A stretch of DNA of 64,000 bases from JBDRRP01 sp964446485 (GCA_964446485.1 CAYUOU010000010.1:1-64000); one strand, 5' to 3'. Shown: positions 8,667 to 18,105, counted from the first letter of the stretch. Notes: generated by a model not told the origin, from the letters alone. Program-made: numbers and translations.

Positions 8667-8695
8667 TTGACAGTCTGGAGCACATAATTTAGAAA
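8667..8695 (+). promoter_or_regulatory. Candidate promoter upstream of cooS
   Basis: TTGACA at 8667-8672 with a 17-base spacer to a poor -10 (TAGAAA). It lies in the AT-rich gap between the DUF255 remnant and cooS, about 180 bases before the start codon. The -35 is a perfect match but the -10 is weak, so activator dependence or chance are both possible. Confidence 0.35.
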
Positions 8696-8879
8696 ACAGT
8701 AACCATTACTATTAACAGTTTAATTGCCGCGTCAATCCCGGGCGCGCACAGCGCCTTCGCCGTAAGTAATTAGGTAACACCGCCGGGCCCATCACTAGCG
8801 AAGGCCAGCGTCAAGGTCATGATCAACCATCACCTGGTTTTTAACAACCCTACAATCCTTTCCACGAAGGGAGGAACGC

Positions 8880-10847
8880 ATGCCAGAAGTAAAAGAGATT
8901 AAAGCCAAACTGCCCGACCCCAAGGATATCACTATTTGCGAAGCCACCGCCCAAATGATTATCAAGGCCCGCAAAGACGGTGTCGAAACCGCCTTCGAGC
9001 GTGCTGCGGCGATGAAAGCCTGTCCCATCGGGGCTGACTCGGCCTGCTGCAAGCATTGCTCCATGGGACCGTGCCGTTTGAATGCAAAGGCACCCTATGA
9101 CAAAGTGGGGGTCTGCGGCGCTGACATCGACACCATTCAGGCCCGTAATTTTGCCAGAATGATTGCCGCAGGCTGTGCCGCCCATACCGACCACGGCATG
9201 TCCATGTTGGATCTGTTCCGCGAGGTGGTCAACGGCGAAATCACCGATTACCGGATCAAGGATCCCATCAAACTCGAAAAAGTGGCAGCCAGCGTGGGTA
9301 TCGAAACCCAGGGAAAATCCACCAAGGAAATCGCCCTTGAGCTTTATGCCGAGTTGGAGCGGACATACACCCAGGTCAACGGCGAGATCCCCTTTGCCAA
9401 GCGAGTGCCGGAAAAGACCCTGGAACTCTGGCGTAAGCATAACATCGTGCCCCGGGGCGCCATGCGGGAAATCATGGAAATCATGCACCGCACCCACATG
9501 GGGGTGGATCAGCAGTACGAAAACATCATGAAGCAGTGTAGCCGCACGGCCTTGGCCGACGGCTGGGGCGGTTCCATGGTGGCAACGGAAATTTCCGACA
9601 TTCTCTTTGGGACGCCGTCGCCCGTGGCCATCGAAGTCAACATGGGGGTGCTCAAGGAAGATCAGGTGAATATCATCGTCCATGGCCACGAGCCCAATCT
9701 CTTTGAATCCATGATCGAATCGGTCAACGAGCCGACGCTGATTCAGGCGGCCAAGGACGCCGGCGCACGCGGCCTTAACCTGGTTGGCATGTGCTGCAGC
9801 GGTGCAGAAGTGCTGGTACGTCACGGCATCCCTCACGCCGGGAACTTCATGTCCACCGAGGCGGTGCTGGTCACCGGGGCCGTGGATGCCATGGCCGTGG
9901 ATGTCCAGTGCATCAAGCAGGGGCTCTCCAAGGTGGCGGAATGCTACGGCACGCCACTCATCACCACGAACCCGCGATGCCATATCGAGGGCGCCGAGCA
10001 CATCGAATTCCACGAAAACAAGCCCAAGGAATGCACTGATGATATCGTCATCAAGGCCATCAGCCGCTTCAAGAATCGCAAGGCTGCCGTGGAAATCCCA
10101 AAGATCGTCAACACCGGGGTGCACGGTTTCTCCCACGAATACATTCAGTACATGCTGGGCGGCTCTTTCCGCGGCAGTTACACGCCCCTCAACGACAACA
10201 TCATCAACGGCCGTATCCGCGGTGTGGCCGGTGTGGTGGGATGCACCAACCCGCGGGTCAAGCAGGACTGGGTCCATGTGGAACTGGTCAAGGAACTCAT
10301 CAAGAACGACATCCTGGTGCTTCAGACCGGTTGCAGTCAGATCGCCCTCACCAAGGCCGGCCTGACCACGCCCGAGGCAGCCCATCTGGCCGGCCCGGGA
10401 CTCCAGGAAGTATGCGAAACCGTGGGGATGCCGCCGGTATTGGGCATCGGTTCTTGTGTGGACAATAGTCGCATCCTTATCGCGGCCTCGGAGATGGTGG
10501 CTACCGGTGGTCTTGGCGCCAGCATTGCCGATCTTCCCGCCGTGGGCGCGGCGCCGGAATGGATGAGTGAAAAGGCAATTTCGATCGGCCATTATTTCGT
10601 TGCATCCGGCGTGTATACCGTCTTTGGCGCAACCTTCCCCATCGTTGAAGGCACCAAGTGGCACAAGTTGCTCTTCGACGGCCTTGAGGGAATGGGCTTT
10701 GGTAAATGGGGATTCGCAAAGGATCCTTACGAGATGGCGGCGCTGATGATCGCGCACATCGATAAAAAGCGTAAGGCGCTGGGCATCGACAAGGCTCGGG
10801 ATCGTGTGTTGATGGACATGGACGACCGTCGGCAGATGTCCGCCTAA
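8880..10847 (+). CDS. cooS: Anaerobic Ni-Fe carbon monoxide dehydrogenase catalytic subunit
   Basis: 655 residues, full length. Oxidises CO to CO2 (or the reverse) at a [Ni-4Fe-4S] C-cluster with electrons leaving through B and D clusters. The N-terminal cysteines for the D/B clusters are in DSACCKHCSMGPCR and GVCGAD. C-cluster ligands are recognisable in IVHGHEPN (His), MCCSGAEV, DVQCIKQG, VVGCTNPRVKQDW, LQTGCSQIA and GIGSCVDNSR. The start ATG follows GGGAGGAACGC. It stands alone: no cooF, cooC or acetyl-CoA synthase subunits are next to it, and a strong terminator follows. It could supply ferredoxin electrons from CO or detoxify CO. Which is not decided by the sequence. Confidence 0.95.
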   Translation: MPEVKEIKAKLPDPKDITICEATAQMIIKARKDGVETAFERAAAMKACPIGADSACCKHCSMGPCRLNAKAPYDKVGVCGADIDTIQARNFARMIAAGCAAHTDHGMSMLDLFREVVNGEITDYRIKDPIKLEKVAASVGIETQGKSTKEIALELYAELERTYTQVNGEIPFAKRVPEKTLELWRKHNIVPRGAMREIMEIMHRTHMGVDQQYENIMKQCSRTALADGWGGSMVATEISDILFGTPSPVAIEVNMGVLKEDQVNIIVHGHEPNLFESMIESVNEPTLIQAAKDAGARGLNLVGMCCSGAEVLVRHGIPHAGNFMSTEAVLVTGAVDAMAVDVQCIKQGLSKVAECYGTPLITTNPRCHIEGAEHIEFHENKPKECTDDIVIKAISRFKNRKAAVEIPKIVNTGVHGFSHEYIQYMLGGSFRGSYTPLNDNIINGRIRGVAGVVGCTNPRVKQDWVHVELVKELIKNDILVLQTGCSQIALTKAGLTTPEAAHLAGPGLQEVCETVGMPPVLGIGSCVDNSRILIAASEMVATGGLGASIADLPAVGAAPEWMSEKAISIGHYFVASGVYTVFGATFPIVEGTKWHKLLFDGLEGMGFGKWGFAKDPYEMAALMIAHIDKKRKALGIDKARDRVLMDMDDRRQMSA

Positions 10848-10874
10848 TCCGACCTGAAATAAAAACGCCCACAA

Positions 10875-10907
10875 CGGGGCGCCGGCATGCCGGCGCCCCG
10901 TTTTTTT
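10875..10907 (+). terminator. Rho-independent terminator after cooS
   Basis: A perfect GC-rich hairpin (CGGGGCGCCGGC/GCCGGCGCCCCG around a short ATGC centre) at 10875-10900 is followed by seven T residues. It begins 28 bases after the cooS stop and separates cooS from the convergent sigma-54 activator gene. Confidence 0.93.
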
Positions 10908-10959
10908 ATGGTGCGGCGGCCGTTGATCGGACAGGGAGGGCTGTCCGCCGTCAGGGCAA

Positions 10960-12300
10960 TCAGTCGACGGCGATATTTGGGTGCGCGGAGAGGAACCGGT
11001 ACAGGGTGGCCCGGCCGATACCCAGGATGCGGGCCGCCTTGGCCTTGTTGCCGCCGGCCTGTGTGAGGGCTGCGATGATCAGGTCTTCGTCCAGTCGCGC
11101 GGGATGCCGTTTGCCGGGAGTGCAGCTCATTCGGTAATCGCGGATCTCATGGGGCAGATCGCCGGGAGAGATGATTTTGCCGCGGTGCTTGACAATGGCG
11201 TACTGAATGGCGTTCTGAAGCTCTCTGACATTGCCGGGCCAGGGGTATTCGAGCAGCATGGAGAGTGCCTCGTTGGACACGGTGAGGGTTTCCTGCTGGT
11301 AGCGTTCCCCCGCCTCTTTAAGAAAGTGGCCCACCAGCAGGGGGATGTCGTTTTTGCGGTCCCTCAGGGGGGGGATGTGAATGGGAATGACGTTGAGACG
11401 GTAATAGAGGTCCTCCCTGAAGCGGTCCTCGGCCACCTCCCTTTTGAGGTCTCGGTTGGTGGCGCTGATGAGGCGCACGTTGACTGAGACCGTTCGTTCA
11501 CCGCCCACCCGCTCAAAGGTACCCTCCTGGAGAAATCGCAGCAGTCGCACCTGCATGTGTTTGGACAGCTCGGCCACTTCGTCGAGAAAAACGGTGCCGT
11601 TCTCCGCCAGCTCAAAGCGGCCTTTCTTGTCGCGCATGGCACCGGTGAAGGCACCTCTGACGTGTCCGAACAGTTCGCTTTCGATCAGACTTTCCGGCAG
11701 GGCGCCGCAGTTGATGGGAACGAAGGGCGCGCCTCCCCGGGGACTCTCGTTGTGAATCGCGCTGGCCACCAGTTCCTTGCCCGTGCCGGTTTCGCCGGAT
11801 ATGTGGACGGGGTAGTCGTAGCCGGCAACGTCGGTGATTTGCTGGAAGACCTGCAGGATTTTAATGTCCTGGCCGATGATGTTGGCGAAGCTCTTCAGCT
11901 TGCCGGCACTGAGCTTCAGTTTGAGCAGATCGGTGATGTCCCTGAAACTGGCCAAAACCCCGGCGGGAAGGCCGCGATCGTCTGTCATCATGGAAATGGT
12001 CATTTCGATCCGACGCTGCTCACCGTTTAGGGTGGTGATGTTCATTGTCCGATCTTCGGTGTCCTTCAAATCCGGTGTGTCGCTGCAAAAGGAACAGCGC
12101 TGTCCGCAGAAGGGGAGGCCGAACACATCGTGGCAGTCCCTGCCGATGACATCGCCGCGGGCGTAACCGGTGATGGCTTCGGCTTCCTTGTTGAAAAAGA
12201 AGATCTGCCGGTTCAGATCGTGGGCGATGATCCCCTCCTTGAGATTATCGAGGATGCGTTCAAGATTGTTGGTATTGACGGCGAGGGTATTGACATCCAC
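10960..12300 (-). CDS. PAS-domain sigma-54-dependent transcriptional activator
   Basis: 446 residues from the GTG at 12300, which has an AAAAGGGCAG binding site; an in-frame TTG at 12372 has none. Order: N-terminal PAS domain (about 10-110) with a cysteine-rich stretch LPFCGQRCSFC; AAA+ sigma-54 interaction domain with GETGTGKE (Walker A), the GAFTGA loop that contacts sigma-54, and VFLDEVAELS; C-terminal Fis-type helix-turn-helix (AKAARILGIGRATLYRFL). It has no receiver domain, so the PAS domain is the likely sensor; the clustered cysteines suggest a metal or redox cofactor, which is inference. It converges on cooS. Its target promoters are unknown; I saw no good -24/-12 site next to it. Confidence 0.92.
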   Translation of the reverse strand: MDVNTLAVNTNNLERILDNLKEGIIAHDLNRQIFFFNKEAEAITGYARGDVIGRDCHDVFGLPFCGQRCSFCSDTPDLKDTEDRTMNITTLNGEQRRIEMTISMMTDDRGLPAGVLASFRDITDLLKLKLSAGKLKSFANIIGQDIKILQVFQQITDVAGYDYPVHISGETGTGKELVASAIHNESPRGGAPFVPINCGALPESLIESELFGHVRGAFTGAMRDKKGRFELAENGTVFLDEVAELSKHMQVRLLRFLQEGTFERVGGERTVSVNVRLISATNRDLKREVAEDRFREDLYYRLNVIPIHIPPLRDRKNDIPLLVGHFLKEAGERYQQETLTVSNEALSMLLEYPWPGNVRELQNAIQYAIVKHRGKIISPGDLPHEIRDYRMSCTPGKRHPARLDEDLIIAALTQAGGNKAKAARILGIGRATLYRFLSAHPNIAVD

Positions 12301-12545
12301 GAGCGGCTGCCCTTTTCGAGAAGACCGGTGAAAAAATACCGCAGACCTATAATACTCGTCACTGAAAGTCAATCAATCGGTGACGCGGATCGGCAGTGGT
12401 TTGCCCGGGCAAATGCCTTTCAGGCCAATGCGTTCCCGGGTGGACTTCAACTTCCGTTGGGGCGTGTCATCGTGGCGAATCCCCCGCGTCGCCTCGCTGG
12501 CTCCGGCACCATTCGGCGAGAATCGCTGGCACGGGGGGGCGCTGC

Positions 12546-12574
12546 TTGACACCTACGTGTCGATTACCTAACAT
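12546..12574 (+). promoter_or_regulatory. Sigma-70 promoter for the mla operon
   Basis: TTGACA at 12546-12551, a 17-base spacer and TAACAT at 12569-12574, about 135 bases before mlaE and pointing toward it. Perfect -35 and four of six -10 bases at ideal spacing. The rest of the 12301-12709 gap shows no gene. Confidence 0.65.
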
Positions 12575-12709
12575 CGGTGTCTCGCATCAACCTGTGCCGC
12601 GTTTGTACCGCGCCTGCAGAGGGTCACGTGCTGCCCCGTTCCGCGTGCGGTTTCAACCGATTTTTGTGCCGTGCCGCTGCATTGACATGACTGTTTGGAG
12701 GTGCCGGAG

Positions 12710-13507
12710 GTGAGTATCCCTGCCATGACATCGCCGTTTCAGGCCATCGGGAGAACTGTGCTCGATGGGACCCAATCGCTGGGGCGGGGGTTTCTTTTTT
12801 TCGGCCAGGCCTTCGTGATGATGTTTGCCTATCCGTTCCAGGTGTCCAAGATGGTTCAGCAGGTTCATTTCATCGGCACCAAGTCGATATTTGTGATCTG
12901 TCTCACCGGCGCTTTTACCGGGATGGTGCTAGGGTTGCAGGGATATTACAGCCTGGTGAAATTCGGTTCTGAAGGGTTTTTGGGTTCGGCGGTCGCCCTG
13001 TCGCTGGTGCGTGAACTGGGGCCGGTCATGGCGGCCATCATGGTCACCGCGCGGGCCGGCTCGGCCATGGCCGCCGAAGTCGGCATCATGCGTATATCCG
13101 AACAGATTGACGCATTGGAGACCATGGACATTCACCCCGTCCGCTTTCTTGTCAGCCCCAAGCTGGCGGCGGCCCTGATCAGTTTTCCGCTGCTGACGGC
13201 GATTTTCGATGTGATCGGCCTCTACGGGGGGTATCTCACCGGATCGATACTGTTGGGTTCCAACCCGGTGGTCTATTTCTCCAGGGCCCAGTCCGCCGTG
13301 CTCATGGCCGATCTGACCGGCGGTTTTTTAAAATCCATTGTATTTGCCGCCATCGTCACCGGTATCTGCTGCTACCATGGATATTTCACCCATCTCAGAC
13401 GTGAATTCGGAGCCAAAGGCGTGAGCCTGTCGACCACCACAGCGGTGGTACAGGCCTGTGTCATGATCTTGGTGTCCGATTACGTACTGACGTCGTTTCT
13501 GATGTGA
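12710..13507 (+). CDS. mlaE: Mla-type phospholipid ABC transporter permease
   Basis: 265 residues with several membrane helices. Belongs to the MlaE/YrbE permease family: GTKSIFVICLTGAFTGMVLGLQ, LVRELGPVMAAIMVTARAGSAMAAE and IDALETMDIHPVRFLV are family hallmarks. With MlaF and MlaD it forms the inner-membrane complex that moves phospholipids between the inner and outer membranes. I chose the GTG at 12710, about nine bases after a TTGGAGG site; an ATG at 12725 is the alternative. First gene of mlaEFDCA. Confidence 0.92.
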   Translation: MSIPAMTSPFQAIGRTVLDGTQSLGRGFLFFGQAFVMMFAYPFQVSKMVQQVHFIGTKSIFVICLTGAFTGMVLGLQGYYSLVKFGSEGFLGSAVALSLVRELGPVMAAIMVTARAGSAMAAEVGIMRISEQIDALETMDIHPVRFLVSPKLAAALISFPLLTAIFDVIGLYGGYLTGSILLGSNPVVYFSRAQSAVLMADLTGGFLKSIVFAAIVTGICCYHGYFTHLRREFGAKGVSLSTTTAVVQACVMILVSDYVLTSFLM

Positions 13508-13510
13508 GCC

Positions 13511-14296
13511 ATGGACGCACCGCTGATTGAATTTCGAAGCGTTACCAAGGCCTTTGGCGACAACGTCGTGCTGGACGGTGTCGACCTGACGATCCTGCGT
13601 GGGGAGGTGACCGCCGTTATTGGCAAGAGTGGGGAAGGCAAGAGCGTCCTGTTAAAGCACATCATCGGCCTGATGCGTCCGGACGCCGGCCAAATCCTGT
13701 TCCAAGGGCGCCCCATCACGGCCTACACGAAAGCCCAGCGGCGTGAACTGAAACGCAAGTTCAGCTATATGTTTCAGGGGACGGCACTATTCGATTCCAT
13801 GACCATCTGGGAAAACATCGCCCTGCCATTGAAGGAAACCCTGCGCTTGCCGGTGGCGGAGATTCACACGCGGGTTCGGGATAAAATGGCGCAGCTCGAT
13901 CTGGATGGTATCGATGCGCACTACCCGTCTCAATTATCGGGGGGCATGCAGAAGCGGGTGGCCCTGGCCCGAGCGCTGGTGACGGAACCCGAAATCGTGC
14001 TTTTTGACGAGCCCACGACCGGTCTCGATCCGATTCGGAAACACGCAGTGCACCAGATGATCTCGGACTATCAGCGGTGGTTTGGATTCACCGCGGTGGT
14101 GGTAAGTCATGACATCCCCGGGATTTTTCATATCGCCCAGCGCGTGGCCATGCTCGATGAGGGGCGAATCTGTTTTCAGGGAACGCCGGCAGCGCTGCAA
14201 CAGTCGACGCTGCCGGCCATTTCGGCGTTCATTGGGCCAAAAGCCTTCGAACCATCGCAAGAAAACGGTGCGCAAGCATCTGGAGAGCGGACATGA
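13511..14296 (+). CDS. mlaF: Mla-type phospholipid ABC transporter ATP-binding protein
   Basis: 261 residues, ABC ATPase. Walker A is GKSGEGKSVLLKH, the signature LSGGMQKRVALARAL, Walker B IVLFDEPTTGLDP, and the switch His is in VVVSHD. The G-K-S-G-x-G-K-S form of Walker A is usual in MlaF. It powers the MlaE permease. It starts three bases after mlaE ends and its last codons overlap the mlaD start (ATGA). No STAS-domain mlaB is present in the operon. Confidence 0.93.
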   Translation: MDAPLIEFRSVTKAFGDNVVLDGVDLTILRGEVTAVIGKSGEGKSVLLKHIIGLMRPDAGQILFQGRPITAYTKAQRRELKRKFSYMFQGTALFDSMTIWENIALPLKETLRLPVAEIHTRVRDKMAQLDLDGIDAHYPSQLSGGMQKRVALARALVTEPEIVLFDEPTTGLDPIRKHAVHQMISDYQRWFGFTAVVVSHDIPGIFHIAQRVAMLDEGRICFQGTPAALQQSTLPAISAFIGPKAFEPSQENGAQASGERT

Positions 14297-14739
14297 GACG
14301 ATCCTCAGTGGAAATCGCCGTTGGCCTATTTGTGGTAATCGGTATTTTCTGCGTCGGTTACCTGACCATTCGCCTGGGTGAGGTCACCTGGTTCGGCGAC
14401 AAGACTTATCCCGTCTTTGCCCGATTTGAATCCGTCTCGGGATTGAAAAACGGTGCACAGGTGGAGATCGCCGGAATCAGCGTCGGGAAGATCCATGCCA
14501 TCAGATTGGACCCCGAGCGTCAGATGGCCGTGGTGGAGTTGAAGATCGACAACGGTGTGGCCATTACGGACGACGTCATCGCGTCGGTGAAAACGTCCGG
14601 GTTGATCGGGGATAAGTTCATCAAACTGACGCCGGGGGGGTCTGAAGAGATGCTGGCGCCGGGTGACATGATCGTCGATACCGAGTCGGCACTGGACATC
14701 GAGGAATTGGTGAGTAAATATGTGTTCGGCAAGGTGTAG
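14293..14739 (+). CDS. mlaD: MCE-domain protein of the Mla transporter
   Basis: 148 residues. One N-terminal membrane helix (about 8-28) followed by a single MCE domain (VFARFESVSGLKNGAQVEIAG, then KTSGLIGDKFIKLTPGG). MlaD forms a hexameric periplasmic ring on MlaE that guides lipid. Length matches short single-MCE MlaD proteins. Starts in the last codons of mlaF. Confidence 0.92.
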   Translation: MRRSSVEIAVGLFVVIGIFCVGYLTIRLGEVTWFGDKTYPVFARFESVSGLKNGAQVEIAGISVGKIHAIRLDPERQMAVVELKIDNGVAITDDVIASVKTSGLIGDKFIKLTPGGSEEMLAPGDMIVDTESALDIEELVSKYVFGKV

Positions 14740-14781
14740 GACAATGATGAAATGCCAGAAGCACGTTCAGGAGGCCCAATC

Positions 14782-15390
14782 GTGGTGAAAATACTGTGTA
14801 TGATGGTGGCGCTGCTGGTTCTGCCGTCGTTCGCCTTGGCCGCCTCGCCCATGGAGGCGTTGAAAAAGCCGGTACAGGAGGGGATCGATCTGCTGCGGGA
14901 TCCCGCGTATGGCGCTGCTGACAAAAAAACCGAACAACGGGATCGGATTTGGGCTATCGTTCAGGAAGTCTTCGATTTCCGGCTGATCAGTGCCAGTTCG
15001 CTCGGACGAAACTGGTCCCGTTTCAGCCCGGCCGAGCAGATCGAGTTTACCGATGTGTTTGCGCAGTTGCTGGGCAGAAACTACATCGGGAAAATCCAGG
15101 GGCAGTACAGCGATGAGCAGGTGGTATTTCTTGACGAGGAGTTGATCTCCGACAAGAAGGCCGTGGTGCGTTCTGAGATCCTCAGGAAAGATTCCCGCAT
15201 CCCGGTGGATTATTATATGCGGTTCAAAAACGACCAGTGGCGGGTCTACGACATCAAGGTCGAGGGCGTCGGGTTGGTGCTCAACTACCGGCGGCAATTC
15301 AATACCTTTATGGCCAGCGATGCCACCAAGCCCGCGGAATTGATCAACACACTGAAAGAAAAACTGGAAAAGAACGTGCCGGAGCAGTGA
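14782..15390 (+). CDS. mlaC: Periplasmic phospholipid-binding protein of the Mla system
   Basis: 202 residues. A signal peptide (VVKILCMMVALLVLPSFALA) precedes an MlaC/Ttg2D domain (VFDFRLISASSLGRNWSRFSPAEQIEF, then YYMRFKNDQWRVYDIKVEGVGLVLNYR). MlaC carries phospholipid across the periplasm between MlaA and MlaFED. The GTG at 14782 sits seven bases after AGGAGG, so I prefer it to the earlier in-frame ATG at 14752, which would put charged residues ahead of the signal. Confidence 0.9.
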   Translation: MVKILCMMVALLVLPSFALAASPMEALKKPVQEGIDLLRDPAYGAADKKTEQRDRIWAIVQEVFDFRLISASSLGRNWSRFSPAEQIEFTDVFAQLLGRNYIGKIQGQYSDEQVVFLDEELISDKKAVVRSEILRKDSRIPVDYYMRFKNDQWRVYDIKVEGVGLVLNYRRQFNTFMASDATKPAELINTLKEKLEKNVPEQ

Positions 15391-15479
15391 TGTGTCGCCT
15401 GACAGCATCGTTTTCCCCCGGTGTCCTTGATGATTTTCGCCATCCAGCCACCGGCAACCGCCGGTAAAAGACACGCCCA

Positions 15480-16265
15480 ATGACAATGAACAATCTGCTG
15501 CATCGGTTCGTCTGGCACTGCCTGTTGTTGAGCCTGATTTGCCCCGTTGCCATGGCCGTCGCCCCACCGGTTTATGCCGCCGAATCCGGCAACGCCATCC
15601 CACTGGACGATGAAGACCTGGCCTTTTTAAACGAGGAAATGCCATCCGACGAATTCATGGCCGTGTTCGACCCGCTGGAATCATTTAACCGTGACATGTT
15701 CGCCTTCAACGACACGTTCTATTTCGCTGTCCTCAGGCCTCTCGCCCGGGGGTATCGTTATGTGATTCCAACCGATGTGCGCTTACCCCTGCGAAATTTT
15801 TTCGACAATTTGATGGCGCCGGTGCGTATCGTCAACTGTTTTCTCCAGGCGAAGTGGCGGGCCGGTGCCGGAGAAGCGGGGGCCTTTTTCATCAATACCA
15901 CGGCAGGCGTTCTCGGCTTCGGGGACCCGGCACGGCGATATCCCGCCCTCAACCCGCCGGAGGAGGATCTGGGACAGACCCTTGCCGTCTGGGGCGTCCC
16001 CAACGGTCCCTTCTTGGTGCTGCCGCTGCTGGGTTTTTACACCGTCAGGGATTTTGCCGGCTGGCTCGGCGACGCGTATTTGGACCCGCTGTTTTATACC
16101 TCGGTGAGCTGGGAAATCCTCATCGGGCGTTTGGCTGTGAAAACCGTCAACACCACGTCGTTCCGACTGGGCGATTATGAGGCGGTGAAAGACGCGGCCA
16201 TTGATCCTTACGTGGCTTTTAGAAACGGCTATATCCAATTCCGGCAAAATAAGGTGCTGGAGTAA
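15480..16265 (+). CDS. mlaA: MlaA (VacJ) family outer-membrane lipid transport protein
   Basis: 261 residues. The VacJ/MlaA core is plain: DPLESFNRDMFAFND, VLRPLARGYRYVIP, LPLRNFFDNLMAPVRIVN and GDPARRYPAL. MlaA removes phospholipid from the outer leaflet of the outer membrane and hands it to MlaC. The N-terminus has a signal sequence, but the only cysteine near it (SLIC) does not fit a lipobox, so this member may be cleaved by signal peptidase I near VYA/AES rather than lipidated. It is last in mlaEFDCA, 89 bases after mlaC. Confidence 0.9.
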   Translation: MTMNNLLHRFVWHCLLLSLICPVAMAVAPPVYAAESGNAIPLDDEDLAFLNEEMPSDEFMAVFDPLESFNRDMFAFNDTFYFAVLRPLARGYRYVIPTDVRLPLRNFFDNLMAPVRIVNCFLQAKWRAGAGEAGAFFINTTAGVLGFGDPARRYPALNPPEEDLGQTLAVWGVPNGPFLVLPLLGFYTVRDFAGWLGDAYLDPLFYTSVSWEILIGRLAVKTVNTTSFRLGDYEAVKDAAIDPYVAFRNGYIQFRQNKVLE

Positions 16266-16301
16266 TGCCTGACGCTTGCCTGCGCGCCTCCCAGAGGAAG
16301 C

Positions 16302-16329
16302 TTGACAAACCGACCGATTTGGCTAAGGT
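16302..16329 (+). promoter_or_regulatory. Possible promoter for serA
   Basis: TTGACA at 16302-16307, 16-base spacer, TAAGGT at 16324-16329, in the 195-base gap between mlaA and serA. The -10 is weak (three of six). Confidence 0.3.
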
Positions 16330-16460
16330 AATCAGGCGATTGTTTTTTTGAAATCGCCGCAACGGCGGGGCCTTGTGCGAACGGACAAGGGGCGCAGCCG
16401 AAGTTACCACCGTGTATCGACATCGGCATAAACCGCGACCATCGATTAGGAGACGAGGGG

Positions 16461-18047
16461 ATGAAGAAGGTATTGGTGAGTGACAATCTCGGGCAGATCG
16501 GCATCGACATGTTTGCAGAGACGGACGGCATCACTGTCGACGTCAAGACGGGGCTTGCGCCGGAAGCGCTGAAAGCCATTATCGGTGACTACGATGCCCT
16601 GGTCATCCGCAGCGCAACGAAGGTGACCGAAGATTTGCTCAATGCGGCCACACGGCTCAAAGTCGTTGGGCGTGCCGGCATCGGACTGGACAACGTGGAC
16701 ATCCCGGCGGCCACCAAGCGCGGTGTCGTTGTAATGAACACTCCCGGTGGCAATGTCATCACCACGGCAGAGCACGCCATCGCCATGCTGTTATCCCTGT
16801 CCCGCAATATCCCCGCCGGCACCGCGACCATGAAAGCCGGCCGCTGGGATAAGAAAAAGCTCCAGGGGCGTGAAGTTTATAACAAGGTGCTGGGCGTCAT
16901 CGGGTTCGGGAAGATTGGCTCCATCGTGGCAGATAGGGCCCGGGGGCTGAAAATGCAGGTCATCATTTACGATCCCTTTGTCACACCCGAACTGATCGAA
17001 AAGGCCGGATATGTCGCTGTTGATTTGGATACCCTACTGGCCAAAGCCGATTACATCAGCATCCATGTTCCGAAACTAAAAGACACCATGGGCTTCATCA
17101 ACAAAGACGCCTTCGCCAAGATGAAAGACGGCGTCATGCTCATCAACTGCGCGCGGGGCGGCATCGTAGATGAAAACGACCTTCACGAGGCCATCGTATC
17201 AGGCAAGGTGGCGGGGGCCGCCCTGGACGTTTTTGCCACAGAACCGCCGCCGCAAGATCACCCGCTGCTGTCCCTGGACCGGGTTATCTGCACGCCCCAT
17301 CTGGGGGCTTCAACCGCTGAGGCCCAGGCAAATGTCGCCACCGCCATCGCCGAACAGATCATCGAATATCTTCTGAGCGGCACCATCATGAACGCGGTCA
17401 ACGTGCCGTCCGTAACCGGCGAATTGCTTAACAAGCTGCAGCCCTATCTCGTCCTCGCCGAAAAAATCGGCAGCCTTCAGGCCCAGCTCAACAAGGGCGC
17501 CCTGAAGGAGGTCGTCTTCGAGTACCGCGGCGATTTCCAAGGCCTGGATATCGACCCGGTTACCACCGCCGCGCTGCGGGCGCTTTTATCGCCGGAGGTC
17601 AAGGATGTTGTGAATTTTGTCAATGCCACTGTCATCGCCAAGGATCGGGGCGTCAAAGTCACTGAAACCGCTTACTCGGACAGCGAGGAATACCTCATCA
17701 TGATCACTGTCAAGGTGGTCACGACGGAAATGTCCACAACGGTGGCGGGGACGCTCTTCGGCAAGAACGATCCGCGCATCGTGAAGATCAACACCTTCCG
17801 GCTGGAGATGGTGCCCAAGGGGCATTTGGCCCTCATCTACAACGTCGATCGGCCTGGATCCATCGGCGAAATCGGCACCGCGCTGGGCGTCCACCAGATC
17901 AACATCGGAAAAATGCAGGTGGGGCAAGACAAGGAAGGGGAGCGCAACATTATTTTTCTCTGTACGGACACCCCCATCCCGGATGCGGTTTACGAAGAAC
18001 TCCGGCAATTGAAATCGGTCAGAACAGTCATCCCGCTTGAGTTTTAA
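16461..18047 (+). CDS. serA: D-3-phosphoglycerate dehydrogenase
   Basis: 528 residues, the long bacterial form. First step of serine synthesis: 3-phosphoglycerate to 3-phosphohydroxypyruvate with NAD+. NAD motif GVIGFGKIGSIVADRA (about 146-161); catalytic Arg in NCARGGIVDE, Glu in ATEPPP and His in CTPHLGAST. The C-terminal part holds an allosteric-substrate-binding domain and an ACT domain (NVDRPGSIGEIG, VHQINIGKMQVG), so serine feedback is expected. The start has the GAGACGAGGGG binding site. It is followed closely by the DUF1844 gene. Confidence 0.95.
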   Translation: MKKVLVSDNLGQIGIDMFAETDGITVDVKTGLAPEALKAIIGDYDALVIRSATKVTEDLLNAATRLKVVGRAGIGLDNVDIPAATKRGVVVMNTPGGNVITTAEHAIAMLLSLSRNIPAGTATMKAGRWDKKKLQGREVYNKVLGVIGFGKIGSIVADRARGLKMQVIIYDPFVTPELIEKAGYVAVDLDTLLAKADYISIHVPKLKDTMGFINKDAFAKMKDGVMLINCARGGIVDENDLHEAIVSGKVAGAALDVFATEPPPQDHPLLSLDRVICTPHLGASTAEAQANVATAIAEQIIEYLLSGTIMNAVNVPSVTGELLNKLQPYLVLAEKIGSLQAQLNKGALKEVVFEYRGDFQGLDIDPVTTAALRALLSPEVKDVVNFVNATVIAKDRGVKVTETAYSDSEEYLIMITVKVVTTEMSTTVAGTLFGKNDPRIVKINTFRLEMVPKGHLALIYNVDRPGSIGEIGTALGVHQINIGKMQVGQDKEGERNIIFLCTDTPIPDAVYEELRQLKSVRTVIPLEF

Positions 18048-18105
18048 ACCCGCCGGCGGGCAATGCGCGAAACAGGGGTAAATACCGCGACAGGGGAGGC
18101 CGCTC

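Noticed and set aside
8850..10874. 674-codon open frame on the minus strand opposite cooS
   Set aside because: Exact antisense of cooS in a GC-rich gene; composition is His/Gly/Asp-rich with no family motif, as expected for a shadow frame.
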